This document shows positions 28,403 to 37,261 of a DNA stretch of 64,000 nucleotides, one piece after another. The stretch comes from Alteracholeplasma palmae J233 (GTDB lineage Bacteria; Bacillota_I; Bacilli_A; Acholeplasmatales; Acholeplasmataceae): the NCBI RefSeq assembly GCF_000968055.1, contig NC_022538.1, positions 1,089,499 through 1,153,498 on the forward strand, in the 5' to 3' direction. The notes beneath the pieces are model-generated. The model saw nothing but the letters and a program-made list of their open reading frames with translations. It was not told the DNA's origin and made no database searches. Made by a program: the position numbers and the translations under genes. Every line of letters begins with the position of its first letter. Position 1 is the first letter of the stretch.

Positions 28403-30343
28403 TTATTTTCTACTTCTAAGTGGTAACAGCATTCTTAATCCACTTAAGATCACTACTAGGGTACTACCTTCATGAATTAAAACGGCAATAGGTAGTTCCA
28501 TAAGTCCAACGATATTCATAACTATTAAAAAGACAACTACGAACATAGCAAATATAATATTTTGCCATACTACTCTTCTCAGTTTTTTCGCTACCTGATG
28601 CGTGTAAACAAATTTTTCTAAATCATTTTGCATTAAAACTGCATCAGCAACATCAATGGCAATATCTGTTCCACTACCCATAGCAATCCCAATATCAGCA
28701 GATACTAAAGCAGGGGCATCATTGACACCATCGCCTAGCATTGCAACCATATGATAGTTTTTTTTAAGTTCGTTGATGACATTTGCTTTATCTTCTGGCA
28801 AAATATTGCCTTTAACTTCACTAATAGCTAATTTTCTACCAATGGCTTCCCCTGTTTTAATTGCATCTCCTGTAAGCATCACTGTATGAATGTTTTCTTG
28901 ATTAAAGTATTGAATTGCTTTAATAGAAGATTCTTTTGGTATATCTTGAATAGCTATTAACATCACAACTTCATTGTTTTCTCCCAAATAAACAACTGTT
29001 TTTCCTTCATATTCATATTTTTCAGTTTCTCTTTTTAAGTTTTCTGAAATGTTATCATATGAACTCGGTTTACCTATTTTATACTTTTTATTTAGGTATG
29101 TAGTTTCAATTCCTACTCCAATAATATTTTCAACTTCAATATTCAGTTTATCCTCTGAATTAAAATATTTAATAATTGCTTGTGCAAGTGGATGGTTTGA
29201 TTTTTTTTCCATTGCAACTAAAATACTAATCAGTTTATTTTGATCTAATGCATCATCTTTAAAATAAAAGTTTGTGACAACTGGTTTTCCTTCTGTTAAT
29301 GTTCCTGTTTTATCAAAAGCAACCGCTTTTACTTCAGATAGATTAGATAAATAAGAACCACCTTTAAATAAAACCCCTCTTTTAGCAAGATTAGAGATTG
29401 CTGATAGGGTTGCCGGAATGTCAGTTGCAGCAAGCGCACATGGCGAAGCACCTATCAAAAAAACCATGGTTCTGTAAAATGCATCATTTTGCCAATTTAA
29501 AAGATAATAACCCATTAAATAGAAAAGTGGGGTAAGTATTAAAATAATTGTTACATAGATAGGTTCTAACCTTTTAATAAAAGCTGCTGTTTTAGAAACA
29601 TTGGTTTGCGTTTGTGACACTAAGGCAACTATTTTTGCAAATACTGTTTCACTACTATCTTTAGTTACTTCCATTTCAAATGTCTTGTCGCCATTAATTG
29701 TACTACCAAAGACAAAGTCATCTTTAGTTTTTAAAACAGGAATACTTTCACCTGTGATAGAAGCTTCATCTATAAATGCTTCCCCTTTTATAATGAGACC
29801 ATCCGTTGGAATTTGATCGCCATTTAAAACTTGTAATCTATCTCCAATTTTTAATTCACTCACATCAACAATTTTAATGCTATCATCTTTTTCAATTAAT
29901 CTAGCAGTTGTTGGGTTTAATTTCAGTAAATTAGTAATCTCTTTTTTACTTCTTCCTTCTGCATAGTCTTCTAACATATGAGCCCCTGCAAAAATTAAAA
30001 TAAGTAGGGCTGCTTCTCTATACTCTTTAATGATAATAGCTCCAATCGCTGCTAAAGTCATCAATAAGTGTACATTAGGATGAAGTCTTCTTTTTTTAAA
30101 TGTATCTTTGAATGTATCTATAATTCCTTCTGACATAACATGATATCCTGATAATACAAAAGTAACTAGATAAAGTACCATTTGAATAGTTGAATGGTTG
30201 ATAAATAGAGCTATAACAAAAGTTAATAATCCAATAAAATATAAAATAATGTTTAATTTACCACCATGATGATGATCGTGTTCTTCATGATCATGTTCTT
30301 TATGATGGTGTTTATGATGTAAATGTTTTTCTTTATGACTCAT
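28403..30343 (-). CDS. Heavy-metal P1B-type ATPase (Zn2+/Cd2+/Co2+ type)
   Basis: A metal-exporting ATPase of about 646 residues. The N-terminus is a His-rich metal-binding tail (HLHHKHHHKEHDHEEHDHHH) instead of a CxxC domain. Then come eight membrane segments with the transport motif SPC (GASPCALAATD), the TGES actuator motif, DKTGTLTEG, the HP motif in KSNHPLAQ, and GDGVNDAPAL. SPC with a His-rich tail fits Zn/Cd/Co efflux. The start follows the ArsR stop by two nucleotides (TAA-tt-ATG), pointing to re-initiation; an ATG at 30358 is an alternative. The neighbouring CzrA-like repressor supports metal induction. Confidence 0.93.
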   Translation of the reverse strand: MSHKEKHLHHKHHHKEHDHEEHDHHHGGKLNIILYFIGLLTFVIALFINHSTIQMVLYLVTFVLSGYHVMSEGIIDTFKDTFKKRRLHPNVHLLMTLAAIGAIIIKEYREAALLILIFAGAHMLEDYAEGRSKKEITNLLKLNPTTARLIEKDDSIKIVDVSELKIGDRLQVLNGDQIPTDGLIIKGEAFIDEASITGESIPVLKTKDDFVFGSTINGDKTFEMEVTKDSSETVFAKIVALVSQTQTNVSKTAAFIKRLEPIYVTIILILTPLFYLMGYYLLNWQNDAFYRTMVFLIGASPCALAATDIPATLSAISNLAKRGVLFKGGSYLSNLSEVKAVAFDKTGTLTEGKPVVTNFYFKDDALDQNKLISILVAMEKKSNHPLAQAIIKYFNSEDKLNIEVENIIGVGIETTYLNKKYKIGKPSSYDNISENLKRETEKYEYEGKTVVYLGENNEVVMLIAIQDIPKESSIKAIQYFNQENIHTVMLTGDAIKTGEAIGRKLAISEVKGNILPEDKANVINELKKNYHMVAMLGDGVNDAPALVSADIGIAMGSGTDIAIDVADAVLMQNDLEKFVYTHQVAKKLRRVVWQNIIFAMFVVVFLIVMNIVGLMELPIAVLIHEGSTLVVILSGLRMLLPLRSRK

Positions 30344-30345
30344 AA

Positions 30346-30672
30346 TTATATGACCCATTCGCCTACGTGTTCGATTGCTTGATTAAATATTACATGCACA
30401 TGATCATCTGCTAATCTATAGTAGACTTCCTTTCCTATTTTTTTATTAATCACCAAATTTGAATCTTTTAAGACTCTTAATTGATGCGAAACTGCACTTT
30501 GTGTCATAACCATTACACTTGTTAATTCATTGACGCTTAATGGTCCATTTTTTAATGCAAATAAAATCTTAATTCTCGTAGGATCTGCAATTGCTTTAAA
30601 AAATTGACTTACTTTTGAAGTTGTTTTGTCATTTAATAAATTCATCTTAATGTTTTCTGTTTTATCAATCAT
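30346..30672 (-). CDS. ArsR/SmtB-family metal-responsive repressor (CzrA-like)
   Basis: A 108-residue winged-helix repressor: IADPTRIKILFALKNGPLSVNELTSVMVMTQSAVSHQLRVLKDSNLVINKKIGKEVYYRL. The last helix carries the alpha-5 metal site in the form DxH-x10-HxxE (DDH...HVGE near residues 89-104). That is the Zn/Co-sensing site of SmtB/CzrA. No Cys-based alpha-3 site is present, so zinc or cobalt is more likely than cadmium or lead. AGGAGG precedes the ATG. It is the first gene of an operon with the P1B ATPase and presumably represses both. Confidence 0.93.
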   Translation of the reverse strand: MIDKTENIKMNLLNDKTTSKVSQFFKAIADPTRIKILFALKNGPLSVNELTSVMVMTQSAVSHQLRVLKDSNLVINKKIGKEVYYRLADDHVHVIFNQAIEHVGEWVI

Positions 30673-30686
30673 CGTTTCCTCCTACA

Positions 30687-30740
30687 TATGAATGATTACT
30701 CATATATTCATATTATAGTTTTTTATGAATAAATTGTCAA
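30687..30740 (-). promoter_or_regulatory. Consensus promoter and ArsR/SmtB operator
   Basis: On the minus strand TTGACA (30740-30735), 17 bp and TATAAT (30717-30712) match the sigma-A consensus exactly. TATGAAT (30687-30693) and ATTCATA (30706-30712) form an inverted repeat with a 12-bp spacer, overlapping the transcription start. Size and sequence are typical of SmtB/CzrA operators. Confidence 0.85.
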
Positions 30741-30791
30741 TATATTTTTTATAAAATAACTTTTTATTACTATAATTGTTTTTAATATAAT

Positions 30792-30838
30792 AAAAACCCC
30801 GGTAGTCTCTCCAATTTCTTAGTCCACTACTGAGGTTT
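30792..30838 (-). terminator. Terminator of the MarR-ABC operon
   Basis: AAACCTCAGTAGT and ACTACCGGGGTTT on the minus strand form an imperfect long stem followed by five T, about 40 nt after the last ABC gene. Confidence 0.7.
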
Positions 30839-30877
30839 GTTATATTTTGGGTTAGCCTATTGAATTGTTTTAAAACT

Positions 30878-32734
30878 TTATTCTAATTCAAAAGCGCCTG
30901 TATACAATTGATAGTATTTACCTTTTTGTTCAATTAATTCATCATGATTACCACGTTCAATAATTTCACCAGAATCTAAAACTATAATCGCATTACTATT
31001 TTTAATTGTAGATAATCTGTGGGCAATTACAAATACTGTTCTACCTTTCATTAATTCATCCATACCATTTTGAATTAATTTTTCTGTATGTGTATCAATT
31101 GATGAGGTTGCTTCATCTAAGATTAATACTGGTGGGTTAGCTACTGCTACTCTTGCAATTGATAGTAACTGTCTTTGCCCAGAGGATAGGTTTTGTCCGT
31201 TATCTGTAATAACAGTTTCATATCCTAATGGAAGTTTTGTAATAAATTCATCTGCATTTGCAAGCTTAGCAGCTTGTATGATTTCATCATTTGTAGCATC
31301 CAATTTTCCATATCTAATATTATCAAATATAGTTCCAGTAAATAAATCAGTATCTTGTAAAACAATTCCTAATGATTTTCTTAAAGATGACTTTTCAATA
31401 TTTTTAACATTAATGCCATCAAATGTGATTTCACCATTATCAATATCATAAAAACGATTAATTAAATTTGTAATAGTTGTTTTACCTGCACCTGTAGCAC
31501 CTACAAAAGCGATTTTTTGTCCAGGTTTTGCGTATAAACTAACTTTCTTTAAAATCTTTTTATTAGGATTATAACTAAAATCAACATCTTTGAATCGAAC
31601 ATCTCCAGAAAGTTTAATCAGTTTATTCTCTTTAAGATCTTTAAATGCCCAAGTATTTGTAGCCTCAGTTGTTTCAACTAATTGATTATTATCATAAGTT
31701 GCTTGAACTAATATAACTTTTCCCTCATTAACTTCATTTTCTTCATCAAGCACATCAAATATTCTAGCGGCACCTGATAAAGCCATATTAACAAAGTTCA
31801 TTTGTTGTGATAACTGATTAATAGGTCCTGTAAATTGTCTAACAAATAATAAGAAACCGACTAAAGCTGGAACAGCTAATAAGTCTTTTGTATATAAGTA
31901 AGCACCAAATGCTGATACTAAGGCAAACGTTAAATAACCCAAGTTAAGTGTAATAGGAATAAGAATTCCTGACTTCATAGAAGCATTTTTAGCATTTTCA
32001 TATAATTCATCATTTAACTTGCTAAAATCTGCTGCTGCCTTTTTTTCATGATTAAATACTTTAACTACTTTTTGACCTTCTATCATTTCCTCAACATAAC
32101 CATTAACTTTACCGATAGCTGTTTGTTGATTTCTATAATATTTTCTACTATTTGAATTAATTCTTTTAACAACAAAGAAAATTACCGATGTTAAAATTAA
32201 TGTCACTAATGATAAAATCCATGAAGTGATAACCATTGCGGTTAAATAACCAATAATTGTTAGTGTTGAAACGATAATCTGTGGAAGACTTTGTGAAATC
32301 ATTTGTCGGGTTGCGTCTACATCATTAGTAAAACGACTCATTAAATCTCCATGTGAGTTTGTATCAAAATATCGTAAAGGTAAGCCCATCATTTTCTTAA
32401 ATAACTTATCTCTTAAATCAGTTAATGTATCTTGTGCAATATCAATCATCATACGTAGATAGACAATTGCTAAAGCAATACTAGTTAAATATAATGCAAC
32501 CATAGTGATAATAAGGTTAATTACTTCAGTAAAATCCGCTGATTGCTTATTAATTCTACTTGCTGCATCAATGACATATTGAATAGTATATGTAGCTCCA
32601 ATATTAGCAAGCGTTGATAATATCATACAAACTACAACAAATAACAATCTATATTTATGAAGGCTTATAATTTGTTTAAGTAGTCTTTTAAAAGTTCCTT
32701 TTGGAGCTTTTTTACTATTTTGAAGTCTATTCAT
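30878..32734 (-). CDS. ABC exporter half-transporter, catalytic subunit
   Basis: 618 residues: about six membrane segments (1-330) and a nucleotide-binding domain. Walker A is GATGAGKTT, the signature LSSGQRQLLSIAR, and Walker B VLILDEATSSID keeps the catalytic Glu. A 40-residue charged insert (EEENEVNEGKVILVQATYDNNQ...KENKLIKLSG) precedes the NBD, a feature of LmrD/BmrD-type subunits. With the gene at 32727 it forms a probable heterodimeric multidrug or lipid exporter. It overlaps that gene by 8 nt and AAAGGAAG precedes its ATG. Confidence 0.92.
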   Translation of the reverse strand: MNRLQNSKKAPKGTFKRLLKQIISLHKYRLLFVVVCMILSTLANIGATYTIQYVIDAASRINKQSADFTEVINLIITMVALYLTSIALAIVYLRMMIDIAQDTLTDLRDKLFKKMMGLPLRYFDTNSHGDLMSRFTNDVDATRQMISQSLPQIIVSTLTIIGYLTAMVITSWILSLVTLILTSVIFFVVKRINSNSRKYYRNQQTAIGKVNGYVEEMIEGQKVVKVFNHEKKAAADFSKLNDELYENAKNASMKSGILIPITLNLGYLTFALVSAFGAYLYTKDLLAVPALVGFLLFVRQFTGPINQLSQQMNFVNMALSGAARIFDVLDEENEVNEGKVILVQATYDNNQLVETTEATNTWAFKDLKENKLIKLSGDVRFKDVDFSYNPNKKILKKVSLYAKPGQKIAFVGATGAGKTTITNLINRFYDIDNGEITFDGINVKNIEKSSLRKSLGIVLQDTDLFTGTIFDNIRYGKLDATNDEIIQAAKLANADEFITKLPLGYETVITDNGQNLSSGQRQLLSIARVAVANPPVLILDEATSSIDTHTEKLIQNGMDELMKGRTVFVIAHRLSTIKNSNAIIVLDSGEIIERGNHDELIEQKGKYYQLYTGAFELE

Positions 32735-34454
32735 CTATTTCACTTCCTTTACCTTTTTGTTGAAGATCGTAAACATCTTTATATATTTCATTATGAGCAT
32801 AAAGATATTCATGATTTCCAATACCATTAATACCATTTGTATCTAAGATAATAATTCTGTCAGCATCTTTAATAGAAGAAAGTCTCTGTGAAATAATTAC
32901 TTTTGTCATATTAGGAGTTTCTTCACGTAATGTTTCTTTAATTTGTGAATCTGTCTTTGTATCAACTGCACTTGTTGAATCATCCATAATTAATATTTTA
33001 GGATTGCTAATAAGAGCTCTTGCAATACATAGTCTTTGTCTTTGCCCCCCTGATACATTGACACCGCCTTGTTCAATCCAAGTATCTAAAAAATCTTTCA
33101 TCTTTGAAACAAATTCATAAGCATGTGCTTTTTTCAATGCACTAATAATTTCTTCATCAGTAGCATCTTCTTTTCCCCATTTAATATTATCTCTTATGGT
33201 TCCTGAGAATAATACATTTTTTTGAAGAACTGTAACCACTTCTTTTCTCAAAACCTCTAACTTATAATCTTTTACATCAATATCAGAAACTAATACAGTA
33301 CCACTTGATGCATCATATAGTCTAGAAATCAATTGGATCATGGTTGTTTTACCAGTACCTGTAGCCCCAAAAATACCTATAAATTCACCTTGTTTAGCTT
33401 TAAAATTAATATTTTTTAAAATATCTTTGTCTTTATATCTAAATGAAACATCTTTAAATTCAAATGTTCCTTCTTTTACTTCACTTACTGCATCTTGTTT
33501 TTCTGTTAAAGATGATGTTTCATTAAGTACTTCTGTAATTCTTTCTACTGAAGCTTTAGATATTACAATCATTAAAAAGACTTGTGACAGCATCATCAAA
33601 CTCATTAAGATATGCATAACATAACTAATGATATTAGCAAATGCACCTTCTGTTAATCCATTAACAACCATGTTATATGAGCCAAACCATGCAATTAATG
33701 TAAAACATATACAAATAGATAATTGCATCAAAGGATTGTTAAACATAACCCATTTTTCAGCTTTTTTACCGTTTGTAGCAACGTCTTCAATCACTTCTTC
33801 AAATTTTTCTATTTCATAGTCTTCTCTAACATAGGATTTAACAGTTCTAATTCCAGATAGACTTTCTTGGACTTTTAAATTAAGCTTATCTACTTTATTA
33901 AACATTTGAACAAAGTATTTATGTGCACCTCTCATGATAATCCATAATCCTAATCCAACAAAAGGAGCGATAAAAACAAAGATTAAGGCTAAATTTCCAC
34001 CCACTATATATGCACTAGTGATTGAAAAAAGAATCATTGCTGGTGCTCTAAAAGCAATTCTAATATTCATTTGGACTGCATTTTGCACCATAGAAACATC
34101 CATTGTTAATCTGGTTACTAAACTTGAAGTAGAGAACTTATCAATATTTTCAAAAGCATATGTTTGTATCTTTTCATATTCTGCTTTTCTAATATTTCTT
34201 CCTAATTGATTCGCAACAATCGCGGCTTTACGAGAGGCTAAAACACCAAAGATTAAAGCTAAGATAGCTAAAGCAACCATATATATTCCATATCTATATG
34301 CTAGTGAAATATCATTTCCTTTGATACCTTCATCGATTAATTTTCCCATAAATATTGGAATAAATACTTCACTTAATACTTCTAGCATAACTAAAATTGG
34401 TGTAAGTATAGCTTCTTTTTTACATGTATTTAAATACTTTAATAACTTAAACAT
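32727..34454 (-). CDS. ABC exporter half-transporter, degenerate-site subunit
   Basis: About 575 residues with six membrane segments then an NBD. Walker A is GATGTGKTT and the signature VSGGQRQRLCIAR is canonical. Walker B reads ILIMDDSTSAVD, with Asp in place of the catalytic Glu, and the switch His region reads ISQRLSS with Gln. These changes mark the non-catalytic site of heterodimeric exporters such as LmrCD and BmrCD; the partner at 30878 is intact. ATG 34454 is used, overlapping the MarR stop; ATG 34472 is the alternative. Confidence 0.92.
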   Translation of the reverse strand: MFKLLKYLNTCKKEAILTPILVMLEVLSEVFIPIFMGKLIDEGIKGNDISLAYRYGIYMVALAILALIFGVLASRKAAIVANQLGRNIRKAEYEKIQTYAFENIDKFSTSSLVTRLTMDVSMVQNAVQMNIRIAFRAPAMILFSITSAYIVGGNLALIFVFIAPFVGLGLWIIMRGAHKYFVQMFNKVDKLNLKVQESLSGIRTVKSYVREDYEIEKFEEVIEDVATNGKKAEKWVMFNNPLMQLSICICFTLIAWFGSYNMVVNGLTEGAFANIISYVMHILMSLMMLSQVFLMIVISKASVERITEVLNETSSLTEKQDAVSEVKEGTFEFKDVSFRYKDKDILKNINFKAKQGEFIGIFGATGTGKTTMIQLISRLYDASSGTVLVSDIDVKDYKLEVLRKEVVTVLQKNVLFSGTIRDNIKWGKEDATDEEIISALKKAHAYEFVSKMKDFLDTWIEQGGVNVSGGQRQRLCIARALISNPKILIMDDSTSAVDTKTDSQIKETLREETPNMTKVIISQRLSSIKDADRIIILDTNGINGIGNHEYLYAHNEIYKDVYDLQQKGKGSEIDE

Positions 34455-34896
34455 CTTCTTTTTCCCTCGCATCTATTTCATTTTCTAACTTAAGTAAGAT
34501 TTTTTCTAGTTGTTCTAATTCTTCTACTTGTAAAGAACTTTTTAAACTATTTTCAAATTCAAGTATAATTTCATATGATTTTAAAACAATCAAATTTCCA
34601 TTTGACGTCATTTTTAATTTTTTCTTACGCTTATCACTCATATCAATTTCTCTTTTAATACAATCTAATTTTATAAGCCCTTCAATCAGACCATTCACTG
34701 AAGCTCCTCTAATTGAAAATGCTTCTAGTATATCTTTTTGAAAAACTTCTTTATCATCTTTTGTATTTTCATAAATATATCTGAGTACTCTTGCTTGTCC
34801 GTTTGATAAGTTTATTTTTTGATTTTTTTTATCTAAATATCTCCTAAATTTATTAGTGATAATAAAAAAAACTTTTGCAATATGATTTTTATCCAT
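34447..34896 (-). CDS. MarR-family transcriptional regulator
   Basis: 149 residues with a winged helix: LSNGQARVLRYIYENTKDDKEVFQKDILEAFSIRGASVNGLIEGLIKLDCIKREIDMSDKRKKKLKMTSNG. It has the DxRxKxL wing of the family. Helices at both ends provide dimerisation. AAAAGGAG precedes the ATG. It begins an operon with the heterodimeric ABC exporter, so it is probably a ligand-released repressor of that exporter. A perfect palindrome over the promoter is its likely binding site. Confidence 0.9.
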   Translation of the reverse strand: MDKNHIAKVFFIITNKFRRYLDKKNQKINLSNGQARVLRYIYENTKDDKEVFQKDILEAFSIRGASVNGLIEGLIKLDCIKREIDMSDKRKKKLKMTSNGNLIVLKSYEIILEFENSLKSSLQVEELEQLEKILLKLENEIDAREKEDV

Positions 34897-34909
34897 GATT
34901 TTCTCCTTT

Positions 34910-34954
34910 TAGTTAGGCACCTAACTATTTTAACATATTTGAAAAATAATACAA
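34910..34954 (-). promoter_or_regulatory. MarR operon promoter and perfect palindromic operator
   Basis: TTGTAT (34954-34949), 16 bp and TAAAAT (34932-34927) on the minus strand. The perfect palindrome TAGTTAGG-CA-CCTAACTA (34910-34927) touches the -10 and covers the transcription start. That is the expected position for a MarR repressor site. Confidence 0.75.
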
Positions 34955-34984
34955 TCATGAATGTTTAATTTTTGTTAATTCAAA

Positions 34985-35017
34985 GAAAAAAAGTACTTCA
35001 TTAATTAGAAGTACTTT
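34985..35017 (-). terminator. Terminator of the pepF operon
   Basis: AAAGTACTTC (34990-34999) and GAAGTACTTT (35008-35017) form a 10-bp stem, with a T run after it on the minus strand. Confidence 0.85.
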
Positions 35018-35034
35018 ATTTTTATATTTGACTG

Positions 35035-36840
35035 TTATTTTTCCAATTCTTCTGTTAATCTTTCAATTTCATCAACTGAATTAGAGATGAATTGAATAGC
35101 ATTTTTAAGTGCTTTGTCTGTACTTAAATCTATTCCTACCATTTTAGCAAGATCTAAAGGTTTTTTAGTCCCTCCAGCCTTTAAAACATTAATCCATTCA
35201 TCAGCTTTAATTGTTCCTTCAAATAACTGTTTAGAAACTTCAGTTCCTAAAGTTAGTCCAGCTGAGTAAGTATATGGATATAATCCCATAAAGTAGTGTG
35301 GCTGTCTCATCCAAGTAAGTCCTGCATAATCAGGTATGACTACATCATCTTTCCAGAAGTCTTTTAAGACTTTAAGTTTGTATTGGTTAAGTGTATTTGC
35401 AGTAAGAGGTTGATTGTTATCTAATGCTGTATATACTTCTCTTTGGAATGCTGCTTCAAGTAAGTGAGTAACAAAGTTATGATAATATGTTCTAGAAATC
35501 ATTACAGAAAGGATCCATCTTTTTAATCTCTTATCTGTAGCATTTTTGACTAAATGTCTACTCATAATTAATTCGTTGGTTGTTGATGGGGCTTCAATAA
35601 AGTACATAGAAGGTCTTGTATTAAAAATATTTTGATATTTATTTGCATATTGGAAATGACCTGCATGTCCTAATTCATGAGCTAAAACCATTACTTCATC
35701 CATTTGTCCATTCCAATTCACTAGAATAAATGAATTAGCACCATAAGGGGATGAACAAAAACCACCAGTTGATTTACCTATATTTTGTGGAAAGTCTGTC
35801 CATCTTTCATCAAATGAGCGTTGAACCATTTTAGAGTATTCACTACCTAAAATTGAAAGTCCATCTAATAAATAGTTTTTAGATTCTTCAATCGTTACTT
35901 TAGGTTCAAAGCTAGGATCAATAGCAATCTTTAAGTCAGCATATGTTAATTCATCTAAATGGTGAATTTTTTTCAATAATCTAGCATATTTTCTCATTAC
36001 TGGTGATAATTCTTTCATGATGACATCGATTTGTCTATCCATCATATCACGAGATACGTCTTGATTCCATAATAAATATTCAATTGTAGAATCAAACTTT
36101 TTAAGTTTAGAAAAGGCTTTTTCTTTTTGTAAGTGTGCTTGATAATTGCTTGCAAAACCATTTTGGTATTGAGCTAATACATCATAGAATGACTCATAAG
36201 CTTTTCTTCTTATTTCTGTATTGCTTTCATATTCCCATTCGTTTTCAAATAATGTAAATGAATTAGGGAACTTTTTAGTGTTGACTTCAAAATCTGGAAA
36301 CTTCATATCATTAATTTTGAATCTTTGATAATTAGTGTAAGGTGCATTTAATGTTTGTGATAAAGCCACAACTGTTTTTTGAGCATCTGATGATAATATA
36401 TGTGCTCTTTCTTTGATTACATCTTCTAAGTATGATTCATTTTCTTTAGATAATTTTTTAGCTTCTTCTAAAATATCTAAGCTCACTTCATTTAATTCTG
36501 TTGTGATAAATGTAATGCTTTCTAAAACTGTTTGATATTTATTACCAAATCTTGCAGATCTAGTTTGGTTAACAGGATTGGTTGCGTCTACTGATATAAA
36601 TAAACTTTGATATGCAGATAATCTAACTAAGTGTCCTTGAATCTCTTGTAATTCTGTTAGAGCATCGTTAATAGTTTTAGCATTATTTAATTTGTGTTCA
36701 AATTTAGTTTTAAAAGATATAACTTGTTCTAATAATAACTCTAATGTCTTTTCATATGCATTTTCATCTTTGTAAATGGTGTTTAAATCCCATGTATGTG
36801 CTACATTTACTTCACTTCTTTTTGGAAGTTGTTTTTTCAT
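35035..36840 (-). CDS. pepF: Oligoendopeptidase F
   Basis: A cytoplasmic M3 zinc metallopeptidase of 601 residues that degrades oligopeptides. The HExxH motif is in VLAHELGHAGHFQYA (about residue 385), with the third ligand Glu in FIEAPSTTNELIMSRHLV. The N-terminal helical region and the C-terminal YAGLTWMRQPHYFMGLYPYTYSAGLTLG are typical of the PepF group. It is the last gene of a six-gene run beginning with the HIT protein. Confidence 0.96.
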   Translation of the reverse strand: MKKQLPKRSEVNVAHTWDLNTIYKDENAYEKTLELLLEQVISFKTKFEHKLNNAKTINDALTELQEIQGHLVRLSAYQSLFISVDATNPVNQTRSARFGNKYQTVLESITFITTELNEVSLDILEEAKKLSKENESYLEDVIKERAHILSSDAQKTVVALSQTLNAPYTNYQRFKINDMKFPDFEVNTKKFPNSFTLFENEWEYESNTEIRRKAYESFYDVLAQYQNGFASNYQAHLQKEKAFSKLKKFDSTIEYLLWNQDVSRDMMDRQIDVIMKELSPVMRKYARLLKKIHHLDELTYADLKIAIDPSFEPKVTIEESKNYLLDGLSILGSEYSKMVQRSFDERWTDFPQNIGKSTGGFCSSPYGANSFILVNWNGQMDEVMVLAHELGHAGHFQYANKYQNIFNTRPSMYFIEAPSTTNELIMSRHLVKNATDKRLKRWILSVMISRTYYHNFVTHLLEAAFQREVYTALDNNQPLTANTLNQYKLKVLKDFWKDDVVIPDYAGLTWMRQPHYFMGLYPYTYSAGLTLGTEVSKQLFEGTIKADEWINVLKAGGTKKPLDLAKMVGIDLSTDKALKNAIQFISNSVDEIERLTEELEK

Positions 36841-36843
36841 ATA

Positions 36844-37251
36844 TTAAGCCTCTTCTTTCTTTTTTTTATAAACAAAATATTTAGTATATAAAAATTCTAA
36901 AACAAAGTTTAAAATCATTGTTACTGCTAAAATGATATATTCATTGATACCGTTTTGTTGAGCGTAATTTCCAAGTAAAACAGTAATCGGTGTAAAGATA
37001 CAATAAAATAATAAAATTAGTAACATCGCTACTTTAACATTTCTAGTAGGTTTAAATGTATATTTTCTATTAAAAGTAAAATTCCATAAAATAGATAGTA
37101 CTAAAGAAATAATATAGTTTAACCCATAGTCTTGATTAAATAGTGGTAGCAATTCATTAAGTATTGTAAAACTAAGAATTTGAATAATTCCAGCGGAAAT
37201 TGAAAAAAGCGTAAATTTTAAAATTTGTAATTTTGATTGTTTGTTTTCCAT
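36844..37251 (-). CDS. GtrA-family membrane protein
   Basis: About 135 residues with four hydrophobic segments: FTLFSISAGIIQILSFTILNELL, YIISLVLSILWNFTFNRKYTF (the family signature WNFxxNRxxTF), MLLILLFYCIFTPITVLLG and the C-terminal FVLEFLYTKYFVY. GtrA proteins are thought to move polyprenyl-linked sugars or assist glycosylation at the membrane. ATG 37251 is chosen because AAAGGA lies upstream; a longer frame from 37305 would overlap the peptidase gene. Confidence 0.9.
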   Translation of the reverse strand: MENKQSKLQILKFTLFSISAGIIQILSFTILNELLPLFNQDYGLNYIISLVLSILWNFTFNRKYTFKPTRNVKVAMLLILLFYCIFTPITVLLGNYAQQNGINEYIILAVTMILNFVLEFLYTKYFVYKKKKEEA

Positions 37252-37261
37252 TGTTAATCCT

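Noticed and set aside
34910..34927. Perfect palindrome considered as a terminator of an upstream gene
   Set aside because: No T tract follows and it touches the -10 box of the marR promoter; an operator is the better reading.
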